Positions 1-11,164 of a stretch of DNA of 64,000 nt are shown here, piece after piece. Numbering within the stretch: the stretch's first letter is position 1; every line of letters starts with the position of its first letter. Origin of the DNA: Helianthus annuus (taxonomy: Eukaryota > Streptophyta > Magnoliopsida > Asterales > Asteraceae); contig NC_035438.2 in assembly GCF_002127325.2 (NCBI RefSeq), positions 90,763,948 to 90,827,947 of the forward strand. Reading direction: 5' to 3'. The notes below the pieces were generated by a model, which made no database searches, was not told where the DNA came from, and saw only the letters and a program-made list of their open reading frames with translations. A program made the translations under genes and the position numbers.

Positions 1-1123
1 TAACCTTAAATTTTACATTGATAGATTGCCAAATTCTGAGGTTTTAGGGCATTATATTGTTATTTCATCCGGTGATATGTAGGTTGTCCTTCTGCTGCAT
101 CTAGATATATGCTGACCTAAGCACAACCAAGATATCCTAGAAGAGCTAAAAATGGCAAAAACCTAGAAATTGAAGAAGCTCTCCTAGAGAGTCATTCAAA
201 TGTGCAAAATGCATAAATCGTACCAAAGTTGGTATTTGTCTTAGCCCTCGTTCGATATTGGTCTCTTTTCTATACGAAAGTACTGACCTGATCACCAATT
301 ATCTAACGTTGTTAAACAAAAAGGATGAATTTGGTGTACTCACCTACTACGATGAAACTTTGTGCATACCTTGATCGCGGGGGTATGTCCTGAAGTGGGA
401 CACACTAGTACAACAGTATAATATAACCTTAATCATATAACAAGTTAAAGGAACTTGAAATGTTCACGTGTTTTGTTTAAGTGGATAAACAATACTGGTA
501 ATCGTCTTGGAATGCATTTCACGAAAATTAACTTGAAGAACTATGTGTGTGAAACAGTTTGGTTTTGCTGATATGATCTTCTTGCACATAAGTCTCACAA
601 AAAGATGTATTCTATATATTTTTTTCAGTTTGTGTAGTTTTTTTTTGAAAAATATCAAAATTACCAAAAAGATTTTCTTTCTAAAAGACTTCCATATTGA
701 ACTCATAGGTTCTTGTTTTTGCATGATAAGATAAAATATTGGTTTAACTTGACTGTTAAAAAGACTAATGGTTTTTCGAGATACTTGCTTGTATTTCTAA
801 ATAGATTGATGCAGTTATCAAAATGAAGTGCAAAATACAAGTAAAGTGCAGATTAAGAGTGAAGTGAAGAACATGTGAAGATGCATGGTAGGACCCTTTT
901 AATACATTGTAGAGTGATATGAAGAATTTGGAGATACGTGAATAACCAAAGTTTGCTAGTTCACTGATCTACAATGAATGAAAGTTTTGGAGATTGGAAG
1001 CATCGACTAAGGGGGAGTCTGTTGATATTAGAAACTTTTTGTAGCTGAAGCTATCCAAAGACCAAAAGAACATAAGATGTTTGAAGACAAAGTTACACTA
1101 TGAAGCTATTGTCAAGGGGAAAT
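1..1123 (+). mobile_element. Copia-like element, 3' non-coding internal region with two PPTs
   Basis: There is no credible coding frame here. A box at 369-403, ending in GTGGGACAC, recurs on the minus strand at about 14594-14632 in element A, so this looks like the same kind of 3' non-coding internal region. Two PPT-plus-LTR-start candidates follow: a G-rich tract at 1009-1019 before TGTTGATATT (1020), and AAGGGGAAATC before TGTTGGTGCAT (1124). The element's 5' part lies outside the window. Copia-like is inferred from the PPT and LTR style, since no pol is present. Confidence 0.5.
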
Positions 1124-1558
1124 CTGTTGGTGCATATTCTATGACAACAACTTAATAGTTTGATTATTAGTTTTTGGATATTTTGTAAAGGGCTTAGCAT
1201 ATTGGTTAGGGGGTTAATTATTGTAACGGGCTTGGAGAATGGCATTGCCCAGTTAGAAGTCCAGTTCACAGACATGTGGTATGTATACATGTTTTGTGAT
1301 TAAGGTTTTAGAGGTCTTGGAGAATTCTAGAGAGAGACATCGTAGAGAGAGAAAAACAAATTTATGTGTGTGAGACAAGATCACAGAGATAGGCTGTGAG
1401 GTTGAGTGAGTCTTGAGTTGATTGTAAAACTGCAAGTTTAGATAATCAATAGAAGATTGTTTAAATATAATTCTGTTTCTACTATTTTCTGTAACAATCT
1501 TATCTAGAAGATTCCGCACTCTAGATTGGATAGACTATTCTGTCAAGATCCATAGACA
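1124..1558 (+). repeat. Copia-like LTR (probable 3' LTR)
   Basis: It starts TGTTGGTGCAT directly after a PPT-like tract and can be closed at ...GATCCATAGACA, giving TG...CA ends. It carries the ATTCCGCAC box (1511-1519) also found near the ends of the other copia-like LTRs in this window (about 1890, 5875 and 13438). The box is repeated at 1560, just outside the proposed end, so the right border is uncertain by tens of bases. Confidence 0.45.
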
Positions 1559-1579
1559 ATTCCGCACTCTAGATTGAAA

Positions 1580-1956
1580 TGTTAGTGCATTATCTGTCTA
1601 TCGCCTCCGTCAATCTAGTCCGTAGCAGAAACCGAAGAATTCTAAGCTTTTAGTGTTATATCTAGTTAGAAAGGCAAGGTGGCAATTTTGTAAATAATGA
1701 GATTTCTCATTATATCCCTTAGCCTATAAATAGATCATTTAGTTGTAAAGTTTAAGACTTTTGGCTCATTTGGAGATTTAGAGATTTAATCCTAGAGAGA
1801 GAAAGTATCTCTACGTGATTCACGGCTTTGTACACGACATCATATCAATAGAATCACGTCATTAGTACGTTCTTGTGTGTTCGGTCACGCACATTCACGG
1901 ATTCCGCACGTCGAACGTTCGTTACGCAATCGAACGGTGTCAAAACCGATCCTACA
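1580..1956 (+). repeat. 5' LTR of the small copia-like element
   Basis: It is 377 bp long, begins TGTTAGTGCAT and ends CCTACA. It matches 4325-4698 almost base for base. It contains a TATA box at 1725-1733, and 13 bp upstream of that a 7-bp-arm palindrome (1696-1711). Confidence 0.9.
1725..1733 (+). promoter_or_regulatory. LTR TATA box
   Basis: TATAAATAG lies in the middle of the LTR and is repeated at 4467-4475 in the 3' copy. It is the expected core promoter for full-length element RNA. An inverted repeat (AATGAGA, TT, TCTCATT) lies at 1696-1711. Confidence 0.7.
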
Positions 1957-1958
1957 AG

Positions 1959-1970
1959 TGGTATCAGAGC
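1959..1970 (+). other. Primer-binding site, initiator tRNA-Met
   Basis: TGGTATCAGAGC begins two bases after the LTR end. It is complementary to the 3' end of plant initiator tRNA-Met and fixes the element's orientation. Confidence 0.92.
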
Positions 1971-2247
1971 TAGGAGCTCGATTGCACTGATCAAACACAT
2001 TGATTCGTACCAGATTTCAGCTTTTTTAGATCCGAATTGCATCATTTCTTCATCTTCTACTCATTTTTCACGTTTTTACTGAAATTCGTCAAATTGAACG
2101 GGATTTTACGGTCCGAATCGGCTGATTTTTTGATATGTTGTGCGAAAACACCTGATCTATAACCCTACCAAGTTTCAGATCCAAACTTCTAGCCGTTTAG
2201 GAGAAATCGAAGTTTTTTGATCCGTTTTCGCGTCAAAAATCTGCAGT

Positions 2248-2460
2248 TTCGCTTATTGTGACATGTCTTGTTCGCTTATTTTGACATGTGTAGTTTCGCT
2301 TATTGTTACATGTCTGCTTCGCTTATTGTGACATGTGTGGTTCGCTTTTGTGAACCAAAGGTTCCGCTCATACGATCAAAACTCAGGTTTCGCTTTTGTG
2401 GTTCGCTTTTGTGAACATTAAAGAGTTTCGCTTATTTGGTCATATAGCTTCGCTTCAATG
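2248..2460 (+). repeat. Tandem 23-24 bp repeats in retroelement leader
   Basis: TTCGCTTAT-type units begin at 2248, 2271, 2295, 2318 and 2341, each followed by TGACATGT or a variant in the first four. Looser TTCGCTT copies continue to about 2455. They lie between the primer site and gag and hold no ORF. Confidence 0.75.
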
Positions 2461-3479
2461 GTCAAATAAAGTTTGTCGGCCACGAGAATTAAATAAGAAT
2501 CCTGCATGTGATCAACATAATTCAACAGCCCAATTAAAAAATTGTGAACATTAAATGTTGTCGGATTAGTGGATGTGAAGGCCCAATAGGATTGATTCGA
2601 GATTGATGATGTCGGCCACGTTTATATAATTCACATGAAATTTTAGGATGCATTAATTTGAATTGTCTGTATCCATGTGCTACATATTGAATAGGCCCAC
2701 TCATGTTGTCGGTTAAGTGGATTGGGTGGCCAAATTAAAGTCTCTGGTGGTTGTAAATTGTCGGACATATTGTGTTGGCAAATTGAAGTAGTTGGTCATT
2801 TTTGCGGCCCAATCATATGTGTATGTTAAGTCATCGGTCCAATCACAGTGAAGTACAATTTTGACAATCACAAAGGTTTTGACAATATGTGTTAAGTCAT
2901 CGGTGCAATCACTGTGTTGGTCCAATCACAGTGAACATTTAGATTTGTCGGCTCCTTAATTGAGATTCTCAAGCCAATTGTTTACATAATATCATTTGTT
3001 TTAGAGGTCGGCCCAATCATAAACTTTAAACAAAAGGCCCAATCATTGATGGTTACATGTGATATACTTGGATCTAATTACATGTTTGCGGCTCAATAAA
3101 GGTCTGATAGTGTGCACCGGCCCTTGTGATTTTCCTTGTCAAATTGAAAGGCCCAAAGAAGTGAGATGATTTCAAGTGTTGGCCCAAGTAATCTTGAACT
3201 AATTAGATTTGAGTGAAACATCACTATTGTCGGCTTTAGTGGATTTGTTGTTCCAATTAAATCAAGTGTAAAAGTTTACGGCCCAATCAGTGAAGGCCCA
3301 AGTTCATTTATTTAGAGATTTCTTCCGAACAACATTTATCCGCGAACCTTTGACAACGAATCTTAGATTGGCTTCACAAACACAATTTCACGTATTCAGT
3401 TCAGTTTAAACTGATTGTTTGATTGTTGGTTTGCAGGTGACACGAGGCAATTTACAAGGTAATTCACAAATATAAGTTC
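2460..3479 (+). other. Non-coding leader with dispersed GGCCCAAT motifs
   Basis: No coding frame is seen. GGCCCAATCA or close variants (GCCCAAT, GTCCAATCAC) recur about a dozen times, often beside TTGTCGG. This is the untranslated leader between the primer site and gag, and its role is unknown. Confidence 0.5.
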
Positions 3480-4367
3480 ATGGCGAAAGATGAACCTATT
3501 CCGTGGAAAGATAATCGTACTGAAGAGCAGAAGTATAACTATAGGAAAATGATTGCTGAAAACAGAATCATTAGAGTTTCTCGTATCTATTTGGAAGCGA
3601 GAAGAGCAAAAAGATGGGATCCGAACAGGGAGTGTTATCTTGATCCATATGGAAACATTGCGATCGATGACAAAACACTTGATATCGAAGCCATAATCAA
3701 GGAGTACAAAGAAGAGGATGAGTATTGGCAGAATAAATGGTGGGGAACTCCAACTAAGAAAATGAAAGAAAAAGGAGAAAGAAGAGAAAGAGAAGAAAGA
3801 AAAAGAAGAGAAAAAGATGAATGGAAAATGTTCGAATTGTGAAAAATCAGAAGTAGACAGTGTGAAACTTTTGAAGGAAGTGGAGAGTTTGACATTGGAA
3901 AACAAAACTTTGAAGATCGACAAGAAAGCTGATGATGAACAGATTCTGGAGTTACGCTTGAACTGTGAAAAACTGAAATCTGAGAATGATAAACTGTTAA
4001 ATGATTTAAACAGTTTGACATCAGAAAACAAAATTTTGAAAGAAAATGAAAAATATTTTGAAAGCAAAAGAAAATCTTCAGAAGATGAAGATTTCTTGAT
4101 AAAACTGGAAAACAAAAATCTGAAAAAAATGAAACAAGATTTCAAGAACAGTTAAAAGTTTTGGAAAATGAAATATCTGTTCTTAAAAATCTTAAAATTG
4201 AAAATGAAAATTCAATCAAGTTCTATCTTGAAAGAATCTCTCAGCTTGAAAAAGAAGCTGAGAATTCAAGAAACAAGATTGATGAACTTGAAATGAAATT
4301 GAAAGGTTTTGTAACTGCATCAGATAGTGCATTATCTGTATATCGCCTCCGTCAATCTAGTCCGTAG
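3480..4367 (+). pseudogene. Copia-like gag fragment, coiled-coil, frameshifted
   Basis: The first open stretch (3480-3839) starts MAKDEPIPWK and has a segment (EARRAKRWDPNRECYLDP) clearly related to the gag of element A at about 29900 (EAKCENRWDAKRECFVDP). It is followed by a Lys/Glu-rich segment. The frame then shifts at about 3830 into 3817-4155 (a CSNC motif, then heptad-like Leu/Glu/Lys/Asn coiled coil). It shifts back into 4161-4367, which reads into the 3' LTR. The intact protein would form the virus-like particle. The retroviral-type zinc knuckle and all pol domains are absent. Confidence 0.7.
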
Positions 4368-4698
4368 CAGAAACCGAAGAATTCTAAGCTTTTAGTGTTA
4401 AATCTAGTTAGAAAGGCAAGGTGGCAATTTTGTAAATAATGAGATTTCTCATTATATCCCTTAGCCTATAAATAGATCATTTAGTTGTAAAGTTTAAGAC
4501 TTTTGGCTCATTTGGAGATTTAGAGATTTAATCCTAGAGAGAGAAAGTCTCTCTACGTGATTCACGGCTTTGTACACGACATCATATCAATAGAATCACG
4601 TCATTAGTACGTTCTTGTGTGTTCGGTCACGCACGTTCACGGATTCCGCACGTCGAACGTTCGTTACGCAATCGAACGGTGTCAAAACCGATCCTACA
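4325..4698 (+). repeat. 3' LTR of the small copia-like element
   Basis: It is 374 bp, matching 1583-1956, with the first three LTR bases missing. It has a TATA box at 4467-4475 and ends CCTACA, followed by TSD copy TGAAA. Confidence 0.88.
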
Positions 4699-4703
4699 TG
4701 AAA

Positions 4704-5617
4704 AACCCCTAAGAACCTTAAAATACAGACTCTAGCAAATAAAAAGGAAGAAATTAGAGTGATAAATTGTAATAATAACATTAGCGGATGATAAGTTGAA
4801 GTGTACGGATTTCAAGGGTGTAAACATGACGTGTCCGGACTTCATGGGTAATAACACTGATGTCTAAGCACTTCATGGGAAATGAACATGAGGATAAGTA
4901 CCACACGAGTGACTAGCCTTAAGCTTCATGAGTGTCAAGTAAAATTTAAATCCCATAAATTGTAATGTGTGAAACCATTGTTAACTAATTGGGTAAAAGA
5001 TGAAAAGTTATATTCACGAAATGTGAATGTAAAATGATTAGTAATCGCTTTCAAAATGTATAAACACTCAGAGGTGGAACAAAAATGTGAACAAAAACTA
5101 ATTAATAATAAAAGAATTAAGAGATTTTACTTGGATTGAAATAAAGAACTAGAGGTTGTGTAACGTCATATAAAGGAAGGGGTTCATGTTAGAACTAGTG
5201 TTCAATATGGGACATGTATATTTAAATAAGGATATTGATCATTGATATATTGCTTTGGCCTATTATGTTAAGTTATTGTAGTACTGTAGCAAGAAAACTG
5301 ACTAATAGGTGTGTGTGGTGGCTAAGAAGTGCTTAGAGCTAAAAGTTGAAGGCGTGTGCAAGTTGCATAGGTGGTATGTAGCGGGACTCAAACGAGCATG
5401 GATGAATGCTCTACTTGATCATACAGGTAAGTAAATTGTAAATGTGACTTCCATTTAATGGACACCTTTAGTTTTAATGATTGTTGAATAAAATAATAAC
5501 TCATTGCTTAAGCTTAAGGAGCAAACAAGTGAGATAGTTATTAAACTACTAGGGTAATATCCTAATGTAGAGTATGATTCGGGTTTGAGGACGAAACCTA
5601 TTTAAGGGGGGTAGACT
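4704..5617 (+). mobile_element. Remnant of a plus-strand chromovirus-type gypsy 3' end
   Basis: No usable ORF is left. The right end has the typical layout of plant Ty3/gypsy chromoviruses: TTTGAGGACGAAACC (5584-5598), then a PPT AAGGGGGGTAGAC (5604-5616), then an LTR start TGTAACATCCC (5618). The upstream sequence is decayed, and its left border was overwritten by the insertion at 1580-4703. Confidence 0.5.
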
Positions 5618-5814
5618 TGTAACATCCCGATTTCTCGTAGAATTAAAATAATAATCTTTCAAGTAAGTTTGTAATGGTGGAAATAGTATTCTATAACACC
5701 CCTCAAATACTAAATTTCGGTTACCATGTTTCATTATAGTATTAACATAAAGTATGTAACTACGTATATTTAACCTTGTTAAAATATTAGTTATCTATTA
5801 GTGGAAATAGTGCC
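5618..5814 (+). repeat. Truncated gypsy LTR start
   Basis: TGTAACATCCCG follows directly after the PPT. The LTR cannot be followed beyond about 5814, where the copia-like LTR of element B begins. The right border is approximate. Confidence 0.4.
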
Positions 5815-6226
5815 TTGTGAAGACCATTTTCCATAGACGTTTAGCTCAGGTAGTATCTATAACCTAGTCATAATGTGCGGAATCCATTTTGATTAGGTGA
5901 CATAACAAGATTTGTTAATTTTTCAATGATTTCATTAATTTGTCATTGATTACAATCAAGGAATCCATCCGATAGAGCTTCGTTGCCAGTTCAGCAAAAT
6001 CTACCAAACACTAAGTCCTCATGTCTGTTTATGCTACGATGAGACATCTTCGTGCGAACCTAGATTATCTTCGTGCTCATCCGTGCGGACGAGATTACAT
6101 CCGTGCGGAAGTGACTTCATCTGTACGGATGTATTTACAAAACATAAACTGAAAAATCTAACATTAAATCCTATTACAGACTCGACACGACTCGATGACG
6201 TAGGCAGCAGACATTGTGTATCAACA
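5815..6226 (-). repeat. 3' LTR of copia-like element B
   Basis: Read on the minus strand it starts TGTTGATACACAATG at 6226, immediately after a PPT. It is a diverged relative of the LTR at 13386-13797: both have AATGTCT near the start and the GGATTCCGCAC box near the end (here 5874-5884). The left end at about 5815 is placed by analogy of length. A CATCCGTGCGGA-type motif repeats every 20 bp at 6078, 6098 and 6118. Confidence 0.6.
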
Positions 6227-6241
6227 AACTCCCCCTTTGAT
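6227..6241 (-). other. PPT of element B
   Basis: Minus strand CAAAGGGGGAGTT lies directly before the LTR start and primes plus-strand DNA synthesis. Confidence 0.65.
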
Positions 6242-6746
6242 GTTGCCGCAGTCTCGATCAGTCTTCAAAATCTTCATAAATTCAAAAACTTCCAACGCCC
6301 GAAGAAATGCTTTCTAACACGTTGACGCTTTAGCTCAAAGTATGACATCGATGTTTGATCTATAGGAATTGGCTTGTTTATAAATTGAAATCTTCTGACA
6401 GAAGCCTTTTTCATTCTCGCTGGAATCCTTTCTTCCTTTCGCACATCATTCATAAACTCTTTTCTTTCAATCTCTCGCCATTTCATGTTCCACATTTTCC
6501 TAGAATTAATCTTATAGGCATAGCAGATTTTGATGACATTCTAGTACTGCATAGCCGGTACTATATCTTGTACCTGATAGCATGTTTTGTTGTAGTACAA
6601 ACACTCAATATCCTTTTCAAACAAATTAACCAACCACATAGGATCTAGAATCCTTATAGCCCTCCATAAACCATCAGTCTTCAGCACAATCACAGCTTCA
6701 TCGGTCACTTGATCATAATCCCACCATCTGAAATCTGTATGAAAAT
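6242..6746 (-). pseudogene. Element B, decayed 3' coding end
   Basis: The minus strand holds a decayed frame. A 73-residue stretch (6274-6495) rich in Arg, Lys and Glu ends just before the PPT. A further readable stretch with one stop lies upstream, toward 6740. It contains no RT, RNase H or integrase motif, so this is an extra C-terminal region of unknown role. It continues at 11165 across the solo-LTR insertion. Confidence 0.45.
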
Positions 6747-7506
6747 CTTGTTGTCACACCCCAAAAACGGCGCAGCGGAATATAAAACGTAGTGGTGACG
6801 GAAGCTGGTGCCCATTTCTATCTTGATGTTTGATGCATTATAGTGTTGGACATATTAACTTAATTAAAACATAAGTTTTTAAGTATGACGTCCCATAACA
6901 TGACACAACCACAACATAGTTAAACTGTCTTTGATCCTTATGGATCTTATTACATTTGTCCCAGAAAGTTTTAAAATTAGTCCAACATATTTAAGTGACA
7001 AAACATGCATCAACAACCACAAGATACGCCATAATTCCCGAAGCCGAACTCAAGTACCTGTTTCAAACAAATTAACCAACCACATAGGATCTAGAATCCT
7101 TATAGCCCTCCATAAACCATCAGTCTTCAGCACAATCACAGCTTCATCGGTCACTTGATCATAATCCCACCATCTGAAATCTGTATGAAAATCTTGTTGT
7201 CACACCCCAAAAACGGCGCAGCGGAATATAAAACGTAGTGGTGACGGAAGCTGGTGCCCATTTCTATCTTGATGTTTGATGCATTATAGTATTGGACATA
7301 TTAACTTAATTAAAACATAAGTTTTTAAGTATGACGTCCCATAACATGACACAACCACAACATAGTTAAACTGTCTTTGATCTTTATGGATCTTATTACA
7401 TTTGTCCCAGAAAGTTTTAAAATTAGTCCAACATATTTAAGTGACAAAACATGCATCAACAACCACAAGATACGCCATAATTCCCGAAGCCGAACTCAAG
7501 TACCTG
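6615..7506. repeat. 446-bp tandem duplication across an insertion border
   Basis: The units are 6615-7060 and 7061-7506. They differ at only two bases that I can see (G/A at about 6853 versus 7299; C/T at about 6937 versus 7383). Each unit holds about 130 bp of element B, the TSD CTTGT, and the first 309 bp of the inserted LTR. The duplication is therefore later than the insertion. Confidence 0.9.
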
Positions 7507-10427
7507 TAGAACACGTTAAAAATCAAGTGTCAACACAAAGGAAGGTGAGTTCACTTATTCACTTACAAACAATTTTATTCCAAGGAAAACTTCCTGCTAG
7601 GTGTTTATTTGAAAACATCCATATAATTTTAGAAAGACTATTTTACTTTTGTAATAAAAATCCATGGGCCTTCCGCCGGTTCATCAATCCGACAACTGTA
7701 ATATATATATTGCCCAAGTTTGTATATTAAATTATTGCGTCAATTTTCAGACTCGTATGTTAGCTAGACGATACGGACTATATATTAACCATGCAGGGAT
7801 AATCAAAGCTAGACAATAAACAGAATATTAATTCGACGTTTGACTTGATATGGGGCGACCGGTCGCGACGGGGTTGTCAACCCGATAGATCTACCAAAAA
7901 TTCACCGCGTGCAATACTTAACTAATTAAACGACATCATGGGCGCATGATTCTCTCTTTGAGAACAATATGATGTCTACCTCAGGTACAATATATATCCT
8001 ACTAGTATGACAATTTAATACACGACGTTGTACGAATTCCCCTTATTCTCCATCATACGAGACCCAGTCAAGAATTCGTCCCCAACTGTACGGTCTTGTT
8101 TCACTTAAGAAATACCGTACATACAATATTCATTCATCAAAAATGTTTTACTTCGAAACGTATAACTTATCAAATTTCATATATTTTCAGTGAAAATATA
8201 TATTTTATATTAAAAGGTATGTTTTATTTCGAAAACATTATTAAACCCTTTTAATGACGTGTTCTACCCCCAAAATATATACAAAGCAGTAAAAAGAGAG
8301 GTTTAGTGACACTCACCTTTGGGTGCGTATTTTAAATAGCGCAATCCCAGTGATTGATTTCTACACGTCCTAATATATATATATAGGAACGATTTTAAAT
8401 CAACATTCTTAACACAAAAATCCTAAGTTTCTCCGTTTCTAAGAATTATCACATAACTTTGAGATTTTCTCGAAAAGTTATCATTTTTTATCATGTTGGC
8501 TCGTTAATATATATATGAGTCCATATATATATATATATATTTATGATTTTGCAACTTGAACGATTTTATTGGTGAACATTATTGTGTAAACCCGTTAACA
8601 CTCCCGTTTATACGCAATATATCTACGATTTGCGCGTCGTAATATATATATACCTAAATGTTCACATAAATTTTCATCGAAACACACGAAATCTTGTTAA
8701 CTTATCTGTTTTGTCATTTTTAAAGCAAATATACATAAAATATCTCATATGTATCAAATTTCATGCTCGACAAACAAGTTACACACTTTAACGCGATTTT
8801 TACCGTTTCTACCGCACAAAACATATAAATATACATACATAATCCAATCTTTAAAATCATGTCAAAACTTACTTATTTTCACATTCTCATATTTAAATCA
8901 CATAACACATTTTAACACATAATGTTTACCCAAAATTTTACCCATACTAGTGTACTTTGAAAAATGCGTATTTTAGTGATTCGGTAACGTTTTCGGGCGT
9001 CGTAAGTCACGTATGACTAACCAAACACCATGTAAACTTAAAATTAGTTAAAATACTTATTTTTAAACTAAAAATATCAGTTTACTTACTGATTTAAATC
9101 AGTTTTATAAAAATCACTCGAAAAGCCGATTTTTGACTGTTTTAACGCATAGTTTTGCGTTAAACGTTACTATAATCATCCCAACTCGAAACGACTTGAT
9201 ATTTTAACACAACACATGTTATTTACTGATTAAAATAGTGGTTATAATCAGATTAGTTCAGTTTTTGTGTAAGTCACATAAATCATGCGATTTCACGTAT
9301 TTTACAACACATAAAGCGCCAAGTACCACATGCAAAGCTAGCAAACTTTATGACATAGTTTTATATCATTTTTACACTTCAAATATTCATATTTTAGTGT
9401 TTAGAATCTGATCTAAATCATTTTTATCAAATCATATCTAAATCATCATTTTATGTTCATCTTTCATCATGCATGTTCAAAATAAATGCTTCTAATGAAT
9501 TCTTATAGTATCATTATCATTTTATATTATCTAAATTTTATACCCAACATACATTTAAGTCATGTTCAAGTAGTCAAGAACATCATCATCTATACATGGT
9601 TAATCCTCATCATTTACCATAAATACAAGAAGCATGTTCTCACATATTTATGAACTAGCAACAAAACTTCAATTGTATGCATACACATACACACATATAC
9701 GACATATATACACATACATATGAACTTCCAAAGTTCACTTTTATCATATCACTTTCAAATCTTGAATCATCTTCTAAAACATTCTTTTATGACATATATT
9801 GATTTTGACATGCATCCTACTTTTCAAGTAACATGTTTATCATGAATCTTTCAATCAAAATCAAAACACAATCATTTACACACACACACATAAACTCACG
9901 GCCATACATATATATATATATACACCCATTTTCATTTTGATGGAAATCTCATCCTTCATTGTTTCCAAGTTTATGTTAAATTCCAAGTTCAAGAGAAACT
10001 TTAATCATCTCTATCATCACTAAAATCAAGAATGTATTTTTAAAATAAATTTTATACCTTTCAAGTTCTTGAATGATTTTTAGTAAAATTTGATTATTTG
10101 GGGCTTGATTGTTGCTTGAAAACACCTTGAAATCACTTCTAAACCACCATATGGACTTGAAAATGCCTTGAAATGAGTATGAATCTTCAAGAACTTCAAA
10201 ATTTAAATTTTCTAGTGTGTGTATGTGTGTGTAGAGTAGAGAGATAGAATGAGAATGGTTGTGATTTCAATTCTTGGTTTAGGTAAGATATGGAAGATTA
10301 CACAAAAGCATAATCATCACCCCACCTCTTTTCTAGCCAATACTTGTAGGAGAGAGAGGAGAGAGAATGCACCTATATGGCTCCCACCTTATGCCATCTC
10401 TCACACATATATGCACACATACGTATG

Positions 10428-10431
<4 letters not shown>

Positions 10432-10488
<57 letters not shown>
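10432..10488. repeat. (AT)n microsatellite
   Basis: About 28 uninterrupted AT units lie inside the solo LTR. Shorter AT runs occur at about 8373, 8507 and 8525. Confidence 0.95.
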
Positions 10489-10490
<2 letters not shown>

Positions 10491-10584
10491 TCAAAAACTG
10501 GTATTTTACTGTATACCGGGTATTTTATCTGGCGTTTTAATCCCGTTTTAGTGCGTTTTACATTATTTTTAACGCTCTATAAAA

Positions 10585-10870
10585 ATAAACCCGCCAAAAT
10601 ATTACTGAACAATATCTTGTTTGCCTGGACTGGCGACATTGCCTGTATTTGGCAGTATGCGCGCTGTGCTGCGTGGTACGCGCTTAAAATCGCAAAAATA
10701 GGAGTTTAAGCGTTTTTATTTATTTTTATCCTTCTATAGTAATAAACTCATCAAATTATTACTAAAATGATTATCTGTTGCCTTGACAGGCTGTGTTGAA
10801 AGTATTTTGTCGGTACACGCGCTGCATCGTGCGATACACGCTTAAACTCGAAAAATAGAGTTTCTTAGCT
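10585..10870. repeat. Diverged tandem repeat of about 155 bp in the solo LTR
   Basis: Two imperfect units, about 10585-10720 and 10742-10870, share TAAAC(C/T)C, TATTACT, GCGCTG and a tail of CGCTTAAA followed by AAAAATAG. They are much more diverged than the 446-bp duplication, so they are older. Confidence 0.6.
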
Positions 10871-11164
10871 TTTTAAATTATTTTTCCTCAAAAATATGAT
10901 TAAAATTATTATTCTAATCATAACAGACTATTTTTATAATTTTAACATTGATCGGGTGGTCACCGACGTTCGTTTCGCATTTTAACTGTTACGCGATAAG
11001 GGTTTATCTTACCGTTTCCAACATAATTTTTACCAAACTTTAAATTTACAAATCATTAAATTTCACATATAAACATCATAAATAGTCAAATACGGCCTTT
11101 TATCTATTCACAACACGTGTTACAATTGTATAGTACGGCCTGAAAAGCCGGGTGTCACACTTGT

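Larger units (their letters stand above)
1580..4698 (+). mobile_element. Small internally deleted copia-like retrotransposon
   Basis: This is a complete insertion. TGAAA occurs at both 1575-1579 and 4699-4703 as a TSD. The order is 5' LTR (1580-1956), initiator-Met primer site (1959-1970), a long repeat-rich leader, a broken gag (3480-4367), and 3' LTR (4325-4698). There is no protease, integrase, RT or RNase H, and no PPT. The gag frame runs straight into the 3' LTR, which lacks its first three bases. A copy without a PPT should not have transposed, so the deletion probably happened after insertion. Confidence 0.85.
6752..11159 (-). mobile_element. Solo long LTR (Tekay-like gypsy), 4.4 kb
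   Basis: The ends are TGTCACACCCC and GGGTGTCACA, flanked by CTTGT at 6747-6751 and 11160-11164. There is no primer site, PPT, gag or pol inside, and no second LTR, so it is best read as a solo LTR left by LTR-LTR recombination. Without the 446-bp duplication it is about 3.96 kb, in the range of the other Tekay-like LTRs here. TGTCACACCC followed soon by a GGCGGAA-like word matches the minus-oriented Tekay-type LTR ends. It is AT-rich and has no convincing ORF. Confidence 0.75.

Noticed and set aside
1959..1970. tRNA gene at the TGGTATCAGAGC sites
   Set aside because: Only the 12-nt primer complement is present, directly beside LTR ends. No tRNA cloverleaf surrounds it.
3396..4145. Minus-strand Phe/Ser-rich 249-residue ORF
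   Set aside because: It is the antisense shadow of the Lys/Glu-rich gag coiled coil at 3480-4155.
10249..10709. ORFs of about 100-110 residues with an Ile-Tyr repeat
   Set aside because: They are made by translating the (AT)n microsatellite at 10432-10488 inside a non-coding LTR.
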